The notes under the pieces were generated by a model. That model made no database searches. It was not told the DNA's origin and saw only the letters and a list, made by a program, of their open reading frames with translations. Made by a program: the position numbers and the translations under genes. Shown piece after piece: positions 20,190 through 30,533 of a stretch of DNA of 64,000 nucleotides. This stretch comes from Bolinopsis microptera. Taxonomy: Eukaryota; Ctenophora; Tentaculata; Lobata; Bolinopsidae. The stretch is taken from the NCBI RefSeq assembly GCF_026151205.1, contig NC_087073.1, positions 8,841,411 to 8,905,410 on the forward strand. The letters run 5' to 3'. Position 1 is the first letter of the stretch. Every line of letters begins with the position of its first letter.

Positions 20190-20950
20190 AAATCAATTGA
20201 TTGACGATGTCAACCCATTGATATCGTTGCTCTGTGAAGCAGAGCATGCAACGATGCTTCGATGCTTTGATGCTTCGATCAAGAAAACAACAATTTCAAG
20301 AAAACAACAATTTTATTTAGTATCAATTAAAGCAGACAAAAATATATTTCATATATATATAACTAGCACGAACTTTAGATCAGATATCTTAGGGGACTTG
20401 GAGTAGCAAGAGATTGACTAGAAGGTATATACCTTTTACAAAGATACGTCGAGAAGAATCCAGGGTGATACAGGATCGGAGAGTGCAGACCAAAAGTTTA
20501 CGCACCCACCTTTGCCTCCTGAGTTCTTGGGTGGATAAAAATTTATGCAAACTTGGTCGTTTATACCCCAAGTCCCTTTCTTAAAAGAAGTAGTATTAAC
20601 TATGTCTAGAGTTAGCTTCGTTCAATAATAACAATATCAATATAATCAATATCAATACCAGATAAACCTACCGAATAAATTATTAAATATCAATTAATTC
20701 ATTCCGATAAAATTTTTTATAAATTTAGATATTTAGTATCTAAAAACATTACAACAAATGGTTAGAAAGCGCCCAAAATCGATTTGAAAGATTTTCTGTA
20801 TAGTACAATCATGATAGTAATAGTAAGTGTGTGCTTCGGTGCTTCGATGCTTCGATGTTTCGATGCTTCGATGCGAAGCAAGAATGCTAGTTTGCGCGGC
20901 GCGTCGAAGCGGCGAAGTCCTCCAATTAAATCAAGTGATGCAATTGGCAG
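20190..20950. repeat. GCTTCGATG-rich repeat family D
   Basis: Short direct repeats of GATGCTTC / GCTTCGATG at 20250-20282 and 20833-20880. They are associated with GATGTCAACCCATTGAT and GCAACGATGC near 20210-20250 and with TTGCGCGGCGCGTCGAAGC near 20890. The same components occur at 13620-13710 and, as two adjacent copies, at 58010-58300. The sequence between is AT-rich with no gene seen. Confidence 0.6.
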
Positions 20951-20999
20951 AGCATAATCAAATTAAGTGTTGCAATCGGCAGAGCACAATACATTGCTA

Positions 21000-22123
21000 C
21001 CAATATTTGTAAACTTTAACAATCAAACATATACAAGTTTCAAAACAAAATTTGCAATATAGCGTGCATTGAGTTGGGTCAATCCATTAAGAACAGACGA
21101 GTAAAAATCCGCTATTTGTTGCTTTTAAACTGCAGACTCCAGACATGGCTGAGATAAAATTTTTGAGAGTCGTTCGACATCTCAGCTTACACTTACCGAA
21201 AATCCTTTATGAGGAAAACGGTCAGGTTGATTAATCGCAGCTGAAAAAGATTAACACATGCTTTTTGAAAGGTCCTGCTATAATGCTACAAGGAACTTCC
21301 GTATCACTTACCCGTTTCAAAAACCCTCTCCCACACATTTATACATGTTCATAAGCTAAAACCCATTATTACTTAAAAATTAAATCGAAAGTTGCAAGTT
21401 ACAATGACGAAGGGTGTAAAATGTTCACAGTTCTGATATTGAAGAAATAAGAAAGAATGTATAAAACTTGTGATGATGTTATTTCATTATTCTTAATCTA
21501 AATCTAATCTACACTTCCTCAAAGTAGGAAGGACACATTTTCTAAACTTGTTAGGATCGTCCCTGAACTTATCGTGACCAATGCCAGGGTATACATACTT
21601 CACTGATCTACTCTTTCTGCCAAACTCCTCAGCCCAAACAAATAGTCTAGATTCTTCCATCGTGACAGGCCGAGAGCCACCCAGTGAATTCCATATTGAA
21701 TTTGAAAATCGTGTATATTTCTATGTAACCATATGTTTATTGTTTATGCAACCTGACACGGATCTGTGTAGTAATACTTACTTGAAATAATATCCTATCA
21801 ATTAGTATCTAGTGGGATACGTACATGGTGAAATTGACGATTTACTTGATCAATTCAGCGCTGCGTGTCAACAGTTATTTAATTCAGACTATCTCGCAAA
21901 ATAACTTGGTGCAGGCTAGTTAGGAATGTGTGCGACATATGCTCACAGGACGGTTGCAAAGCTACCATATTTTTAAAAACCTCGTTGGCTAACCCTTGTC
22001 CTTGACTCTTTTGTGCCTTGGGTACTTTGAGTCATAGACCGGGAAAAATGAGACATGTGTCACTTATCGAATATATATGTACACTTTGTACAGTGCAGTT
22101 CATAAGACTTTTAAATTTGATAA
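21000..22123. other. AT-rich intergenic sequence upstream of the PRAF-family gene
   Basis: No supported coding exon or RNA gene. It probably includes the promoter and 5' UTR of the gene starting at 22124/22166, but I see no distinctive core promoter element. Confidence 0.4.
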
Positions 22124-23743
22124 ATGAACCAGCTTTCCCATCCTTTCAATTTTAGTTTTGACAAAATGTCCGGTCAAAAGCCAAGTGGTTACCGGATACT
22201 TCCACTACGGGATCACAATGATATGTTCCTGAAAGCAAAGTTTGCAGTACCAGATCTAAAGGATACAGAAAAGTTATCAACCAGAACAAAGATTAACCTG
22301 CTTTATTATCAGACAAACTATTTCCTATTTTTCATCATCTGGCCTTACATTTTTGGGTAAGTACCAGAGTTTATTTGCAGTTAATCAGTTATAAATGATA
22401 AATAATATCAATTCTTTTAGACATTATGGATTAATACTGGATTTAGCTTTAAAAATACAACTTCGAGTAAATGAGTTACGGTATTATATAGACGATGGAG
22501 AATAGGGAGATGGTTTTATTGGCAGGCTACCTGTTTCTTGAAGAAATTCAACACATTTACACTTTTCAGGTCCCTCCAGCCAGATATGTTTTTGTATGGA
22601 CTTGGTTCAGTGCTTGTGCTGCCATTGACATTACTAGTGCTAGCAGCTGACAACATCAGACCATCTGCTGTGGCTCCTCAGACTATAAGCTTATGCATTG
22701 GAGCTTTGTGGTCCATTTTCTGTGTAGCAACTGGTCTTTGGACGAGTGTTTGCTACTTCTTGGTATCCACAGGGTTACCTTTAGCAGGTAAATTATTGCC
22801 ATTTATTTAGAGTGTGTTTGGACATCACACTTTCTTTTCTTGATCCAGGCATTTAATAAGTTAATTTCATAACTATGAATCAATATAAACAAACCAATAA
22901 TCATTTGTCGTAATCATTTGTGATATTTTTATAACGATATTATACGTACCAGCTGGTAATGCAATTTAGATAAACTAAATAATCATGCTCACTATTTCCC
23001 ACTCAGCAATTGCCATACACTCCATGTCATTGGTACCTCAAGAACTTCTGATCAATTTAGAATGGAAGACGCCTATGGGTGCTATCGTTTTTGTGTTTTC
23101 TCTTGTAGCTGATAAGGGCGGTTTGGCCTCTTTGGTTAAAGACAGCATGCTAAATTCGTTAACAGAGAAGATTTGGGGGAAAAAGAGGAGTGAGAGTGTT
23201 GACTCTTCGCCTGCTGATAAAAAGAAAAGCTCTATGTCCCTAGCAAACCTGGTTAAACGCAGAAAGAATTCTTCTTCTGGTGGTTCTCTTAAAGATATGG
23301 GTATCACACTTGATGATCCTCCCTCTGACAGCCCAAAAGTATTGGTAGCCAAGAAAGATATTGATAAGGATATAGATAGCACTTCATTTTCTGAAAAATG
23401 GGAATCATATCAGAATATTTCTTTTGCAACTGTTGATGAGAACAATAAAGGACCAAGTAAGCCTAGTAGGTTCAAATTCTTCAAGAAGAAACCTGATCGT
23501 TATACAGATGAAAATGGAGAGGAGCTTTCAAACAGTAAAAGCAAAGGAAAGTTAAGGCGAAAGAGGCTGTCATCTGGGATGAGCCAGGTTTCCTCAACTA
23601 GTGATCTTAGTTTTAAAGATGCCCAAGTGGATGTCCCTGCTGTTGAGCCTGCTGAGAGAAGTGTCCGTTTCGAAGTTGGATCTGAGAATCTGGATTTTGG
23701 TTCTAACTATCAAGCAAAAACAGCTACTATTGCTGAATGCTGA
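22124..23743 (+). CDS. PRA1-family (PRAF/ARL6IP5-like) membrane protein, long-tail isoform
   Basis: Exons 22124-22356, 22570-22787 and 23007-23743 join in phase (1188 bp, 395 residues; a start at 22166, MSGQKPS, is also possible). PRAF proteins are four-helix membrane proteins of the ER/Golgi that bind Rab/ARL GTPase machinery and glutamate transporters. Family signs are YRILPLRDHNDMF near the N-terminus, NLLYYQTNYFLFF leading into helix 1, and EWKTPMG after the last helix, as in ARL6IP5. The hydrophobic pairs are in exons 1-2. After TPMG the protein continues for about 210 residues of Lys/Ser-rich tail (KKKPDRYTDENG, RRKRLSSG), far beyond the roughly 180 residues usual for the family. A competing last exon exists at 24582. 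Confidence 0.85.
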
Positions 23744-24581
23744 TCAAGACGATTAATCTGAGCTCATAATATCGTGAGGATAGGCACACCGCATGTTTGC
23801 AAAGCTGGCATCCTTTAATCCTTTTACTACTTTCATTTCCCTCTTATTCCTCGGTAAATCGCTGTTTTACCGTGGTAGGAATTCTCAGAAATTAGCCATT
23901 ATATGAACTCTATTTAGATGGTACCTAGAAGCTTGCCAGGATTTGAAAATCATATAATTTAGAACTTAGTGGCTAGTACAATACTCATGAAACTAGAAGT
24001 GAGACCCGTTCATTTCGAGTTAGTAATCGGAAGGTCTGCAATCTGATCTATCACTCAACATAAAATAAGTTTATTAACTCTCTAACCTTCCCATTGTTTC
24101 AGCACATATTATATTCATAGAATAAAATAAATCACGCCCTCACGGCTCACAATCATGCTTACTATTTTAGTGATGATTTTGTGTACCTACTTTATGCGGT
24201 TTGTATCATATCATTTCACTACATCATCAGTTTATTCTAATACCATTCTGCTGTGAGGTTACATTCCTTTACCTCTACAAAATAGCATACATTCATAGCT
24301 TAGATAGGCTGAAATGCCAGTATGTAGTATTGAGGTACAGCCCTGCAATGTAGCATTACACAGACATCATATTTACTTCGGATGAAATTCTACATGAGAA
24401 GAAATGCCGATCAGCAAATTTCACATTTCATCTTGACTTCTTGAGTTCAAAAATTGTATATAATTTCTGCCTGTCATAATATATTCCTCCTATATCTATG
24501 ATCAAAATATGCTGATCCTGGCACTAGCAATAATGTAAAGGATGTGAGTATGACAATAATTGACTATGTCAATAATTTCAG

Positions 24582-24793
24582 CTGTACTGGGACATGCCTG
24601 TGCTCGATATACTTCAAGACAGGACGTCTACCACTTCCACCACTCCCCCATGAGCTACATCTTGGGTTTCAAGCCCGGTACCGTACAGACCACCACCGCC
24701 CAGAAGATGAGAGCAGCACCTCCTCCCGAGTACAGGGAGTACGAGCAGATCCGAGCCAACACACTCCCCAGACGGAACACCAATGGCTCCTGA
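24582..24793 (+). CDS. Alternative last exon of the PRAF-family gene (short isoform)
   Basis: The acceptor AATAATTTCAG ends at 24581. Joined to the donor after 22787 it continues in the same phase as the exon at 23007: the split codon becomes Ala in both cases, giving LPLA-AIAIHSMS or LPLA-AVLGHACAR. The second matches the family pattern F-hydrophobic-HASLR at the end of the last helix rather better. The isoform would be 220 residues, ending with a Pro/Arg-rich tail (APPPEYREYEQIR) and a TGA that is the first unit of the minisatellite that follows. Whether it is used with, or instead of, the 23007 exon needs transcripts. Confidence 0.65.
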
Positions 24794-24966
24794 GTTGGCT
24801 CCTGAGTTGACTCCTGAGTTAGCTCCTGAGTCGGCTCCTGAGTTGGCTCCTGAGTCGGCTCCTGAGTTGGCTCCTGAGTTGGCTCCTGAGTTGACTCCTG
24901 AGTTGGCTCCTGAGTTGACTCCTGAGTTGGCTCCTGAGTTGGCTCCTGAGTTGACTTCTGAGTTGG
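24783..24966 (+). repeat. 12-bp minisatellite overlapping the alternative stop codon
   Basis: About fifteen tandem copies of GGCTCCTGAGTT with T/C and G/A variants. In the frame of the upstream exon each unit contains TGA. In another frame it reads as a long run of (A/T)PEL, and on the minus strand as LRSQ; these are not genes. Confidence 0.9.
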
Positions 24967-25009
24967 AAACTTCTACTGAATTGGTTTCCGTTTGTGGAAG
25001 TCAGTAATG

Positions 25010-25980
25010 TGAACATGGTATTGCTATCGGGGGCTAGATAGTCAATAGTTTGTTTATATAAATAACAAAAAAATATTAATTTAAACTTACAGAATTTGCC
25101 AAATTATTTGTTTTCATAAGTTTTTATTGGTTTCGAATTTTATTCTTTTGTAGTTGTGTGTCTAGTATCGAGGATCTTTCGAGTGTTAATGAGGTTAAAT
25201 CGATCATCTACATTTTGGGAACCACAATTATGCCTTTGGGAAATTATATTTATCGGGAAGTACATTTTTGAGTTTACCTTTAAAATTTCTGTTTTTAAAA
25301 CAAACAAAAAATATCAGAGCATGTAGAATCTAGATTGTAGTTTAAATCAGGTAGATGAATCAGTAATTGGGTAAGTGTGGCCGAGTGTGAACTTTTAACA
25401 TTGTAGTGTTTAGTAGGGAGCATCTCAACAGACAAAGTAAAACAAGTTATAATTATTACAAATAATAATTATAATTGTAATTCATAATCAGTAATCTTAG
25501 TACAAGGCCAATGAGTGCCGAAACGTCGATTAATTTTTTAATCGCCCTGTTATTTGCCTTTTGTCACTGTCGAGGGCCGTGATGCCCCCTATCAAGCACT
25601 ACAATTTTTCTTCATTATAGCATGAAAAGTTATCATGATGATTGTTCAAGTCCTTTTTTTGATATTTATGTATTAGCATTATTCGAATTTTCTAACTTCT
25701 TAATTATTTAGAGCTGATAGAATTTTCTATATTCAGAAGGGCGTCAGTTATTTAAGAATGTATAAATTTAGTTTAGAAATAATGTTATTTATATTTGAAG
25801 ATTATCCAAAACCGTCCTCGTTTACTCTGACGTCTGAACCTGCATTCTTAATCATATGTCTCCTCATAGTTCGTTGAATAATACGGCCATTGCTCGAATT
25901 CTTTTGCGAAATACAGATTAATTAACAATTACTGTTAAAATGTCTTAATCAAACTATACCCCCAGATCTGCTAAATCACT
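25010..25980. other. AT-rich spacer between the PRAF gene and HIBADH
   Basis: No exon or recognised repeat. CGAAACGTCGATTAATTT and CACTGTCGAGGGCCGTGATG near 25520-25585 are the only less AT-rich stretches; no function is assigned. Confidence 0.4.
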
Positions 25981-25984
25981 GACC

Positions 25985-26920
25985 ATGGCTGTGTGTCTAA
26001 AAAGACTTTGTTCCCTTTCTCTCCGCTCAATGAGTACAGTTGGGTTTGTAGGTCTGGGCAACATGGGCGGTTACATGGCTAAAAACCTTGTTAAAGCTGG
26101 TAAAGACGTGGTAGTGTACGATGTCAACGAATCCTCAGTGCAGGATTTAAAGAGTACTGGTGCCGGAGCGTGCAGCACTCCTAGTGACCTGGCAGCAGTT
26201 AGTGATGTTATTGTTACCATGGTTCCCTCCTCACCACATGTTCTAGAGGTTTTCACGGGGAGTAATGGTTTGTTGAAGACACTCAAACCGGGCACACTTT
26301 GTATAGACTCCAGCACTATTGATCCTACTGTTTCTAAAGATGTTGATGCTGCAGTGCGCGCTGCTGGGGGACACTTCTACGATGCGCCGGTATCTGGTGG
26401 GGTAGTAGCAGCAGAGAACGGAGCTCTAACCTTCATGGTAGGGGGAGATGCGGACAAGTTTGAAGAGGTCAAATCGTATCTGGATGACATGGGTGCTAAT
26501 GTTATCCACTGTGGAGCTAACGGCAACGGACTTGTAGTGAAACTGTGTAATAACATGATGTTAGCTATTAGTATGATTGGAGCTGCTGAAACTCTGAATA
26601 TGGGAATTAAGATGGGTATGGAGAGGCAATTGTTATCGGAGATATTGAGTAAGAGCACTGCTCGCTGTTGGAGTATTGATACTTACAATCCAGTTCCAGG
26701 AGTGATGGAGGGTGTCCCTGCATCTAGGGATTATGCTGGTGGGTTTGGTGCTACGCTCATGCTCAAAGATTTGGGGTTAGCTGATGATATGGCTGATGGA
26801 TCAGATTCGCCGATCGTTCTAGGCAAAATGGCCAAACAGATTTATGATGAATTGTGTAAAGACGAGAAGTTTGCTCCGAAAGATTTTGGTGTTATTTTTA
26901 AGAAGCTGAGTGAGCAATAG
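25985..26920 (+). CDS. HIBADH: 3-hydroxyisobutyrate dehydrogenase, mitochondrial
   Basis: A 311-residue single-exon frame. The enzyme oxidises 3-hydroxyisobutyrate to methylmalonate semialdehyde with NAD in valine breakdown. The first about 18 residues (MAVCLKRLCSLSLRSMST) look like a mitochondrial targeting peptide. The Rossmann motif GFVGLGNMGGYMAKNL follows, then DAPVSGG (substrate loop near residue 126) and KLCNN, which carries the catalytic Lys. The family C-terminal signature CWSIDTYNPVPGVM and the GGFGATLMLKDLGLA helix are intact. Length is usual after removal of the presequence. No introns, unlike FAXDC2 or LMAN1 in this window. A poly(A) signal AATAAA is at 26960. Confidence 0.97.
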   Translation: MAVCLKRLCSLSLRSMSTVGFVGLGNMGGYMAKNLVKAGKDVVVYDVNESSVQDLKSTGAGACSTPSDLAAVSDVIVTMVPSSPHVLEVFTGSNGLLKTLKPGTLCIDSSTIDPTVSKDVDAAVRAAGGHFYDAPVSGGVVAAENGALTFMVGGDADKFEEVKSYLDDMGANVIHCGANGNGLVVKLCNNMMLAISMIGAAETLNMGIKMGMERQLLSEILSKSTARCWSIDTYNPVPGVMEGVPASRDYAGGFGATLMLKDLGLADDMADGSDSPIVLGKMAKQIYDELCKDEKFAPKDFGVIFKKLSEQ

Positions 26921-26959
26921 GTGTTTTTTTCAGAGGCATAATTATTAACATTAAATTTC

Positions 26960-26965
26960 AATAAA
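26960..26965 (+). promoter_or_regulatory. Polyadenylation signal of HIBADH
   Basis: AATAAA 40 bp after the stop codon, followed by T-rich sequence. The position fits a short 3' UTR; another AATAA-type sequence is at about 27117. Confidence 0.6.
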
Positions 26966-27393
26966 ATTTTTAGAATTAAATTATGATAGAGGGCCAATGG
27001 AAATGGCCACAACTTTTCTTATTATGTTTGCTATTTTTTGTTTTTTACTTTAGTCATTTATAAGTGTTTCTGGAACTTTGTAAATATTTAGGTCGTTTGT
27101 CATCGAAACTTAAAAATAATAAACGTAGCTTTTGTGTATTTGTACTATGGTTTGTTATACTTTATTCTATATTTATCAACTTTTCGATGTAGCTATTTAT
27201 TCTAGAATTATACCCATTTACTCGTTTGTCTGCTTACTGTCTGCTTTCTTCCGACATCATGATAATAGAAGTTTTGAAACTACAGATGTTTTGGTTTCGC
27301 ATTACGAAATTACAAACAATCAATAATGTTCAACAACATGATGAAAATTAGAACTCAAATCTAATTGATCATCCCTCCTAGACAGCCTGAAGT

Positions 27394-28435
27394 ATGATAG
27401 GAGCAGTGACACAGAGGACAACCCTCTCACTCCAAACTCTAGAAGAGATGTGGACATCTGAACAATCCCAGAACGACATACTATCTGCACTAACCCCAAC
27501 ACTTACCAAGATACTGCTGAGAAAAGATCAGAACTTGTTTCTTGACACGATGAAGTTTGTTGCTATGTTGGTTGCAGAGGTATACGAGAAGGTAGAGAAG
27601 ACAACACTTTGTGGGTTTACAGAGAGGTTCCTCGCTGCAGCTAATACCACGGCTAACAGATATTATAACAGCCATACCTTCGATCAGAGCAGGTACTATT
27701 GTGTTGTTTGAAAGTTCATAACGATTTTATCTCTGAATTTTAGGCGTTCTTTGATGTATTTATTCTGTTCAGCTTATCGTGCAAGTAATGTAAAGTGTAA
27801 CGTTTGTACACGTTTTCTCAGGTATCTGGACTGTGTGTCAGCTATCTTATCAGTGTGGGTAGATTGCACAGACCAGCAACATCTCGTCATTCCTAAAGTT
27901 ACAGTTTACACAAGGGAGTCTAAAGTTCATATTTTAGATGCCATTCTCCAGTCTCTCCATCTTAAGTAAGTGTTCTTGTTTTTATCCTTATTTCACTGTT
28001 ATTTTAGAGCGAAATTAATAATGATAATAATAATTATGAACCTACAAGTCCTTACCCACTCAGGTCACAAACGAAAGAGAAGTTGTTGGATCAGATTTCC
28101 TCACTTTCTGATGTTGAAATATTCGTCAAATACACGATTATTGGCCGAGCGTCTCCCAAACACCACTTACATTCGCTATCAGAACAACCATCAGAAGACA
28201 TATTCAGGTGCTTGGCTTATCTTTCATAGTGCTTAGTTTGTAAATATGCAGTGTACTGTCTTGTAGCTCAATAACAGACACTGGCTATCTTGTATCGCTC
28301 TGACACTCCGGCTTATTAACAAATGTTTTAAAATCGGATGGGGAAACCATTTTGACTGATCTGATGACTAATCTTACAGTGTCATCCTCTGTGGGACAAC
28401 ACGTTAGCAGTTCAGCGCATACTTTTGCGGAATAG
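27394..28435 (+). CDS. Unknown helical protein, four exons, with an in-frame TGA in the last exon
   Basis: Exons 27394-27692, 27822-27965, 28064-28207 and 28267-28435 join through GT..AG introns of about 60-130 bp with matching phases (total 756 bp, exactly 252 codons ending TAG). The predicted protein is leucine-rich and alpha-helical (DTMKFVAMLVAEVYEKV, YLDCVSAILSVWVDC, KEKLLDQISSLSDVEIFVKY), suggestive of an armadillo/HEAT-like or adaptor protein. I do not recognise the family. In exon 4, codon 28301-28303 is TGA, after DTGYLVSL; the frame then stays open for 43 codons to TAG at 28433. Alternatives: the protein truly ends at that TGA; an acceptor at 28278 gives another frame ending at 28359; or the TGA is recoded or a base error. 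Upstream exons may exist. Confidence 0.55.
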
Positions 28436-28463
28436 CCCACTAAGAAAATCAATCCAAATAACG

Positions 28464-28700
28464 TTATTCTTTTTCCTTCCTCTTTTCCTTGTCATCCCCT
28501 TTAGTTTTAAGATTCTTGCTATAAATGGCTACAGCTAACACTATTAATGCTAAGTACCAAACAACAAATCGATTTAACACCGCAATTCCAGTCGCAAGCC
28601 TGGGACCACTACTAGCATAGTCACAACATCTACAAAGCTGCCATATAGCCTGACTGACAATTTTCTCGACTGACTGACAATGTTTCTTCTTTTTCCCCAT
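28464..28700 (-). CDS. Small single-pass membrane protein, unknown (78 residues)
   Basis: The frame begins MGKKKKHCQSVEKIVSQA, has one clear membrane helix (RFVVWYLALIVLAVAIYS, residues about 46-63) and ends with a Lys/Glu-rich tail (KTKGDDKEKRKEKE). Lysines at both ends and the lack of a signal peptide suggest a small ER-type membrane protein. I cannot name it. It is convergent with the gene at 27394-28435, with only about 28 bp between stop codons, which supports both being real. It could also be one exon of a larger gene. Confidence 0.45.
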   Translation of the reverse strand: MGKKKKHCQSVEKIVSQAIWQLCRCCDYASSGPRLATGIAVLNRFVVWYLALIVLAVAIYSKNLKTKGDDKEKRKEKE

Positions 28701-29422
28701 TTAGAATACAAAGATTAGTACATTTTAGCTTATGATTAATATTATATTTTTACCTATAGTTTACCTAGATTGCTGTTACAGCCAGTTCAGAAAATGATCG
28801 GGAAAATCCAATTACTTTACTTTGGGCCACACCTAAACTGTAAAAGGGTCTACAAACAGATAATAATGGAACACGCGATTAGTCGTTTTGATAAGCTTCC
28901 CGCGCATTTCAAAACGCGACGCGCACGCAGCTAGCGCACGGCATGCATGGTACGCGCGGGTAGCTTAGATCGATCATATTGATATATTATATCGCTGCAT
29001 GTACATATATTATGCATTGCATTCAGCGCAGCTAGCTATAATCTAGCTACATATGTTATAAATCGAAGATCGATTTTGATCCGATACGTAAGATCGCACT
29101 CTTGTTTATCCTATGGCGTCAGAGAAAGTTAAAGTTTAAACCATCCTAGCTGCTAAGAAAATCCCCTAGGCTTTCTCTAAACAGATTACTCTAGCTTGGC
29201 TGGATCCGAGAGCAATTAGCTTGGTTCGAATAATTGACGCGCCGCGCGCGCACAATTGGAATTCAGCTTAATTATATGATTATCGCATGATTCGATGTGC
29301 ATATACTAATGTGCATATCGATCGACGCGGTCGTCTTTCATTCGTCCAAGTCTTTAGACTGTACTCAGAGAGTTTAATGGTCAAAACCTATGAAGTTCGA
29401 ACACATAGAATCTAGACATTGT
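28701..29422. other. Intergenic region with GC/CpG-rich and palindromic patches
   Basis: AACGCGACGCGCACGCAGC, GCATGCATGGTACGCGCGGG and GACGCGCCGCGCGCGCAC lie in otherwise AT-rich DNA, with many GATCGAT / TAGCTAGC words. This may be a bidirectional promoter between the minus-strand small gene and the plus-strand gene at 29.5 kb, or decayed MITE material. No exon could be fixed, although the plus-strand gene needs an upstream one. Confidence 0.4.
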
Positions 29423-29506
29423 TTACCTGGGAACCCCAGGCTATCATGTTCATAAACTGTAAACATAGAGATTCGGCGGAATGACAGGCTGAGCGCCGCC
29501 CAGTAA
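29423..29506 (-). mobile_element. MITE family A, copy 3, abutting a coding region
   Basis: TTACCTGGGAACCCCAGG at the left and GAGCGCCGCCCAGTAA at the right are the reverse complement of the 18523-18605 copy. The flanks share AGACATTG (29414-29421 and 29506-29513), a target-site duplication of at least 8 bp. The right end lies within about 5 bp of the long open frame that follows. Confidence 0.85.
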
Positions 29507-29562
29507 GACATTGGAAAATGCAGGACCGTCTAGAAAATCCTCTAATTCTAATTTTATCCGCA

Positions 29563-30533
29563 GGTGTTGGTTACTGAAGCACAACATAACAACTATTGGG
29601 TCAATCTCAGACTTTCTAGCTAGCAGCAGATCTGACGAGGATCTTCTCTCTGCTATGTGCAGACCCTTTTATAGCTTGCCTCAAGTATTGTCGGACAGTA
29701 CGGAAGTTGTGGAAGATACTGAACCTGAAGTTAATCCGGATACTTTATTCTACTTTGATAGAGGTAATCATTCTGAGTCTCGAGAGGAAACTAGCAAGCC
29801 TGCTGAGGACGAGATTCCAGAGGACGAGAAGATGTCAGTTGATGATAGCCCAAAGCCTGTACTTGCACCCGCTGATACAATCGTCGGAGCAGAAGCAACT
29901 GTGGTTGAAAACAAAGCAGAATTAGAGGAAATCCAGCCTTGCATCGAGAATGAAACGCAGAGCGAAACTGTAGCGGCGGTTGAAGAACCAGTTGCAGAGC
30001 CAGGGTTAACGGAGTCGTGCATTAAAATCAGGAACCGTCGAAAAGGTCGCGGTAATCCACCGATACCAACACCTGAATCTGAAGTGATAGTGGTAAAATG
30101 TCCCACTACTCGGCCAGTTACTCCAGCTGCAGAGAAGGTAGACGAACTGAATATGACAGCTCCACTTACAGAGGAAACATTATCGTCCCTACCGGATAAA
30201 CCCTCTGTTGTCAGGAGTGGTCGGAGGAGGAGGAATTCCGGGGAGAGTGCCACCAGTATTGGAAGTGCGGCAAGTGTTGATAGTATAGCCTCCCGCACTC
30301 GAAACCGAGCTCGTGCACCTGCTCCTGAATCCCTTGAAGTTATCACTGAACACGAAGAAACAGCGAAGGCCCTGAGTACAAGAAAACTGAAAACTCCAAC
30401 AGTGAAAGGTACACCAAAGGCAAAGCAGTCCACCGCGTCTAAACGTGGGACATCTCGTAAGGTTTCTGAAACAATCGATGAAACTCCTCAAATTCCCGCG
30501 AGAAAAACCAGAAGTCGAAAATTGGACGTTTGA
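29563..30533 (+). CDS. Large exon of a disordered, basic, probably nuclear protein
   Basis: The frame is open from after the TGA at 29490 to TGA at 30533. It has no ATG near its start: the first codons after the MITE read TTG GAA AAT. A good splice acceptor, TTTTATCCGCAG, ends at 29562, so this is probably a last exon with upstream coding sequence. The protein has a hydrophobic start (CWLLKHNITTIGSISDFL), an acidic middle (EDEIPEDEKMSVDD) and a basic C-terminus with repeated nuclear-localisation-like clusters (RNRRKGRG, RSGRRRRNSGE, RKTRSRKLDV), Ser-rich linkers and TPxK motifs. Composition suggests a chromatin or nuclear scaffold protein. I recognise no domain. Confidence 0.55.

Noticed and set aside
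24783-25007. (A/T)PEL repeat protein, and LRSQ repeats on the other strand
   Set aside because: Translation of a 12-bp minisatellite in the wrong frame relative to the upstream exon.
29768-30433. 221-codon minus-strand open frame
   Set aside because: Antisense shadow of the plus-strand exon at 29563-30533. The plus-strand composition (charged linkers, NLS-like clusters, acceptor) is the more protein-like.
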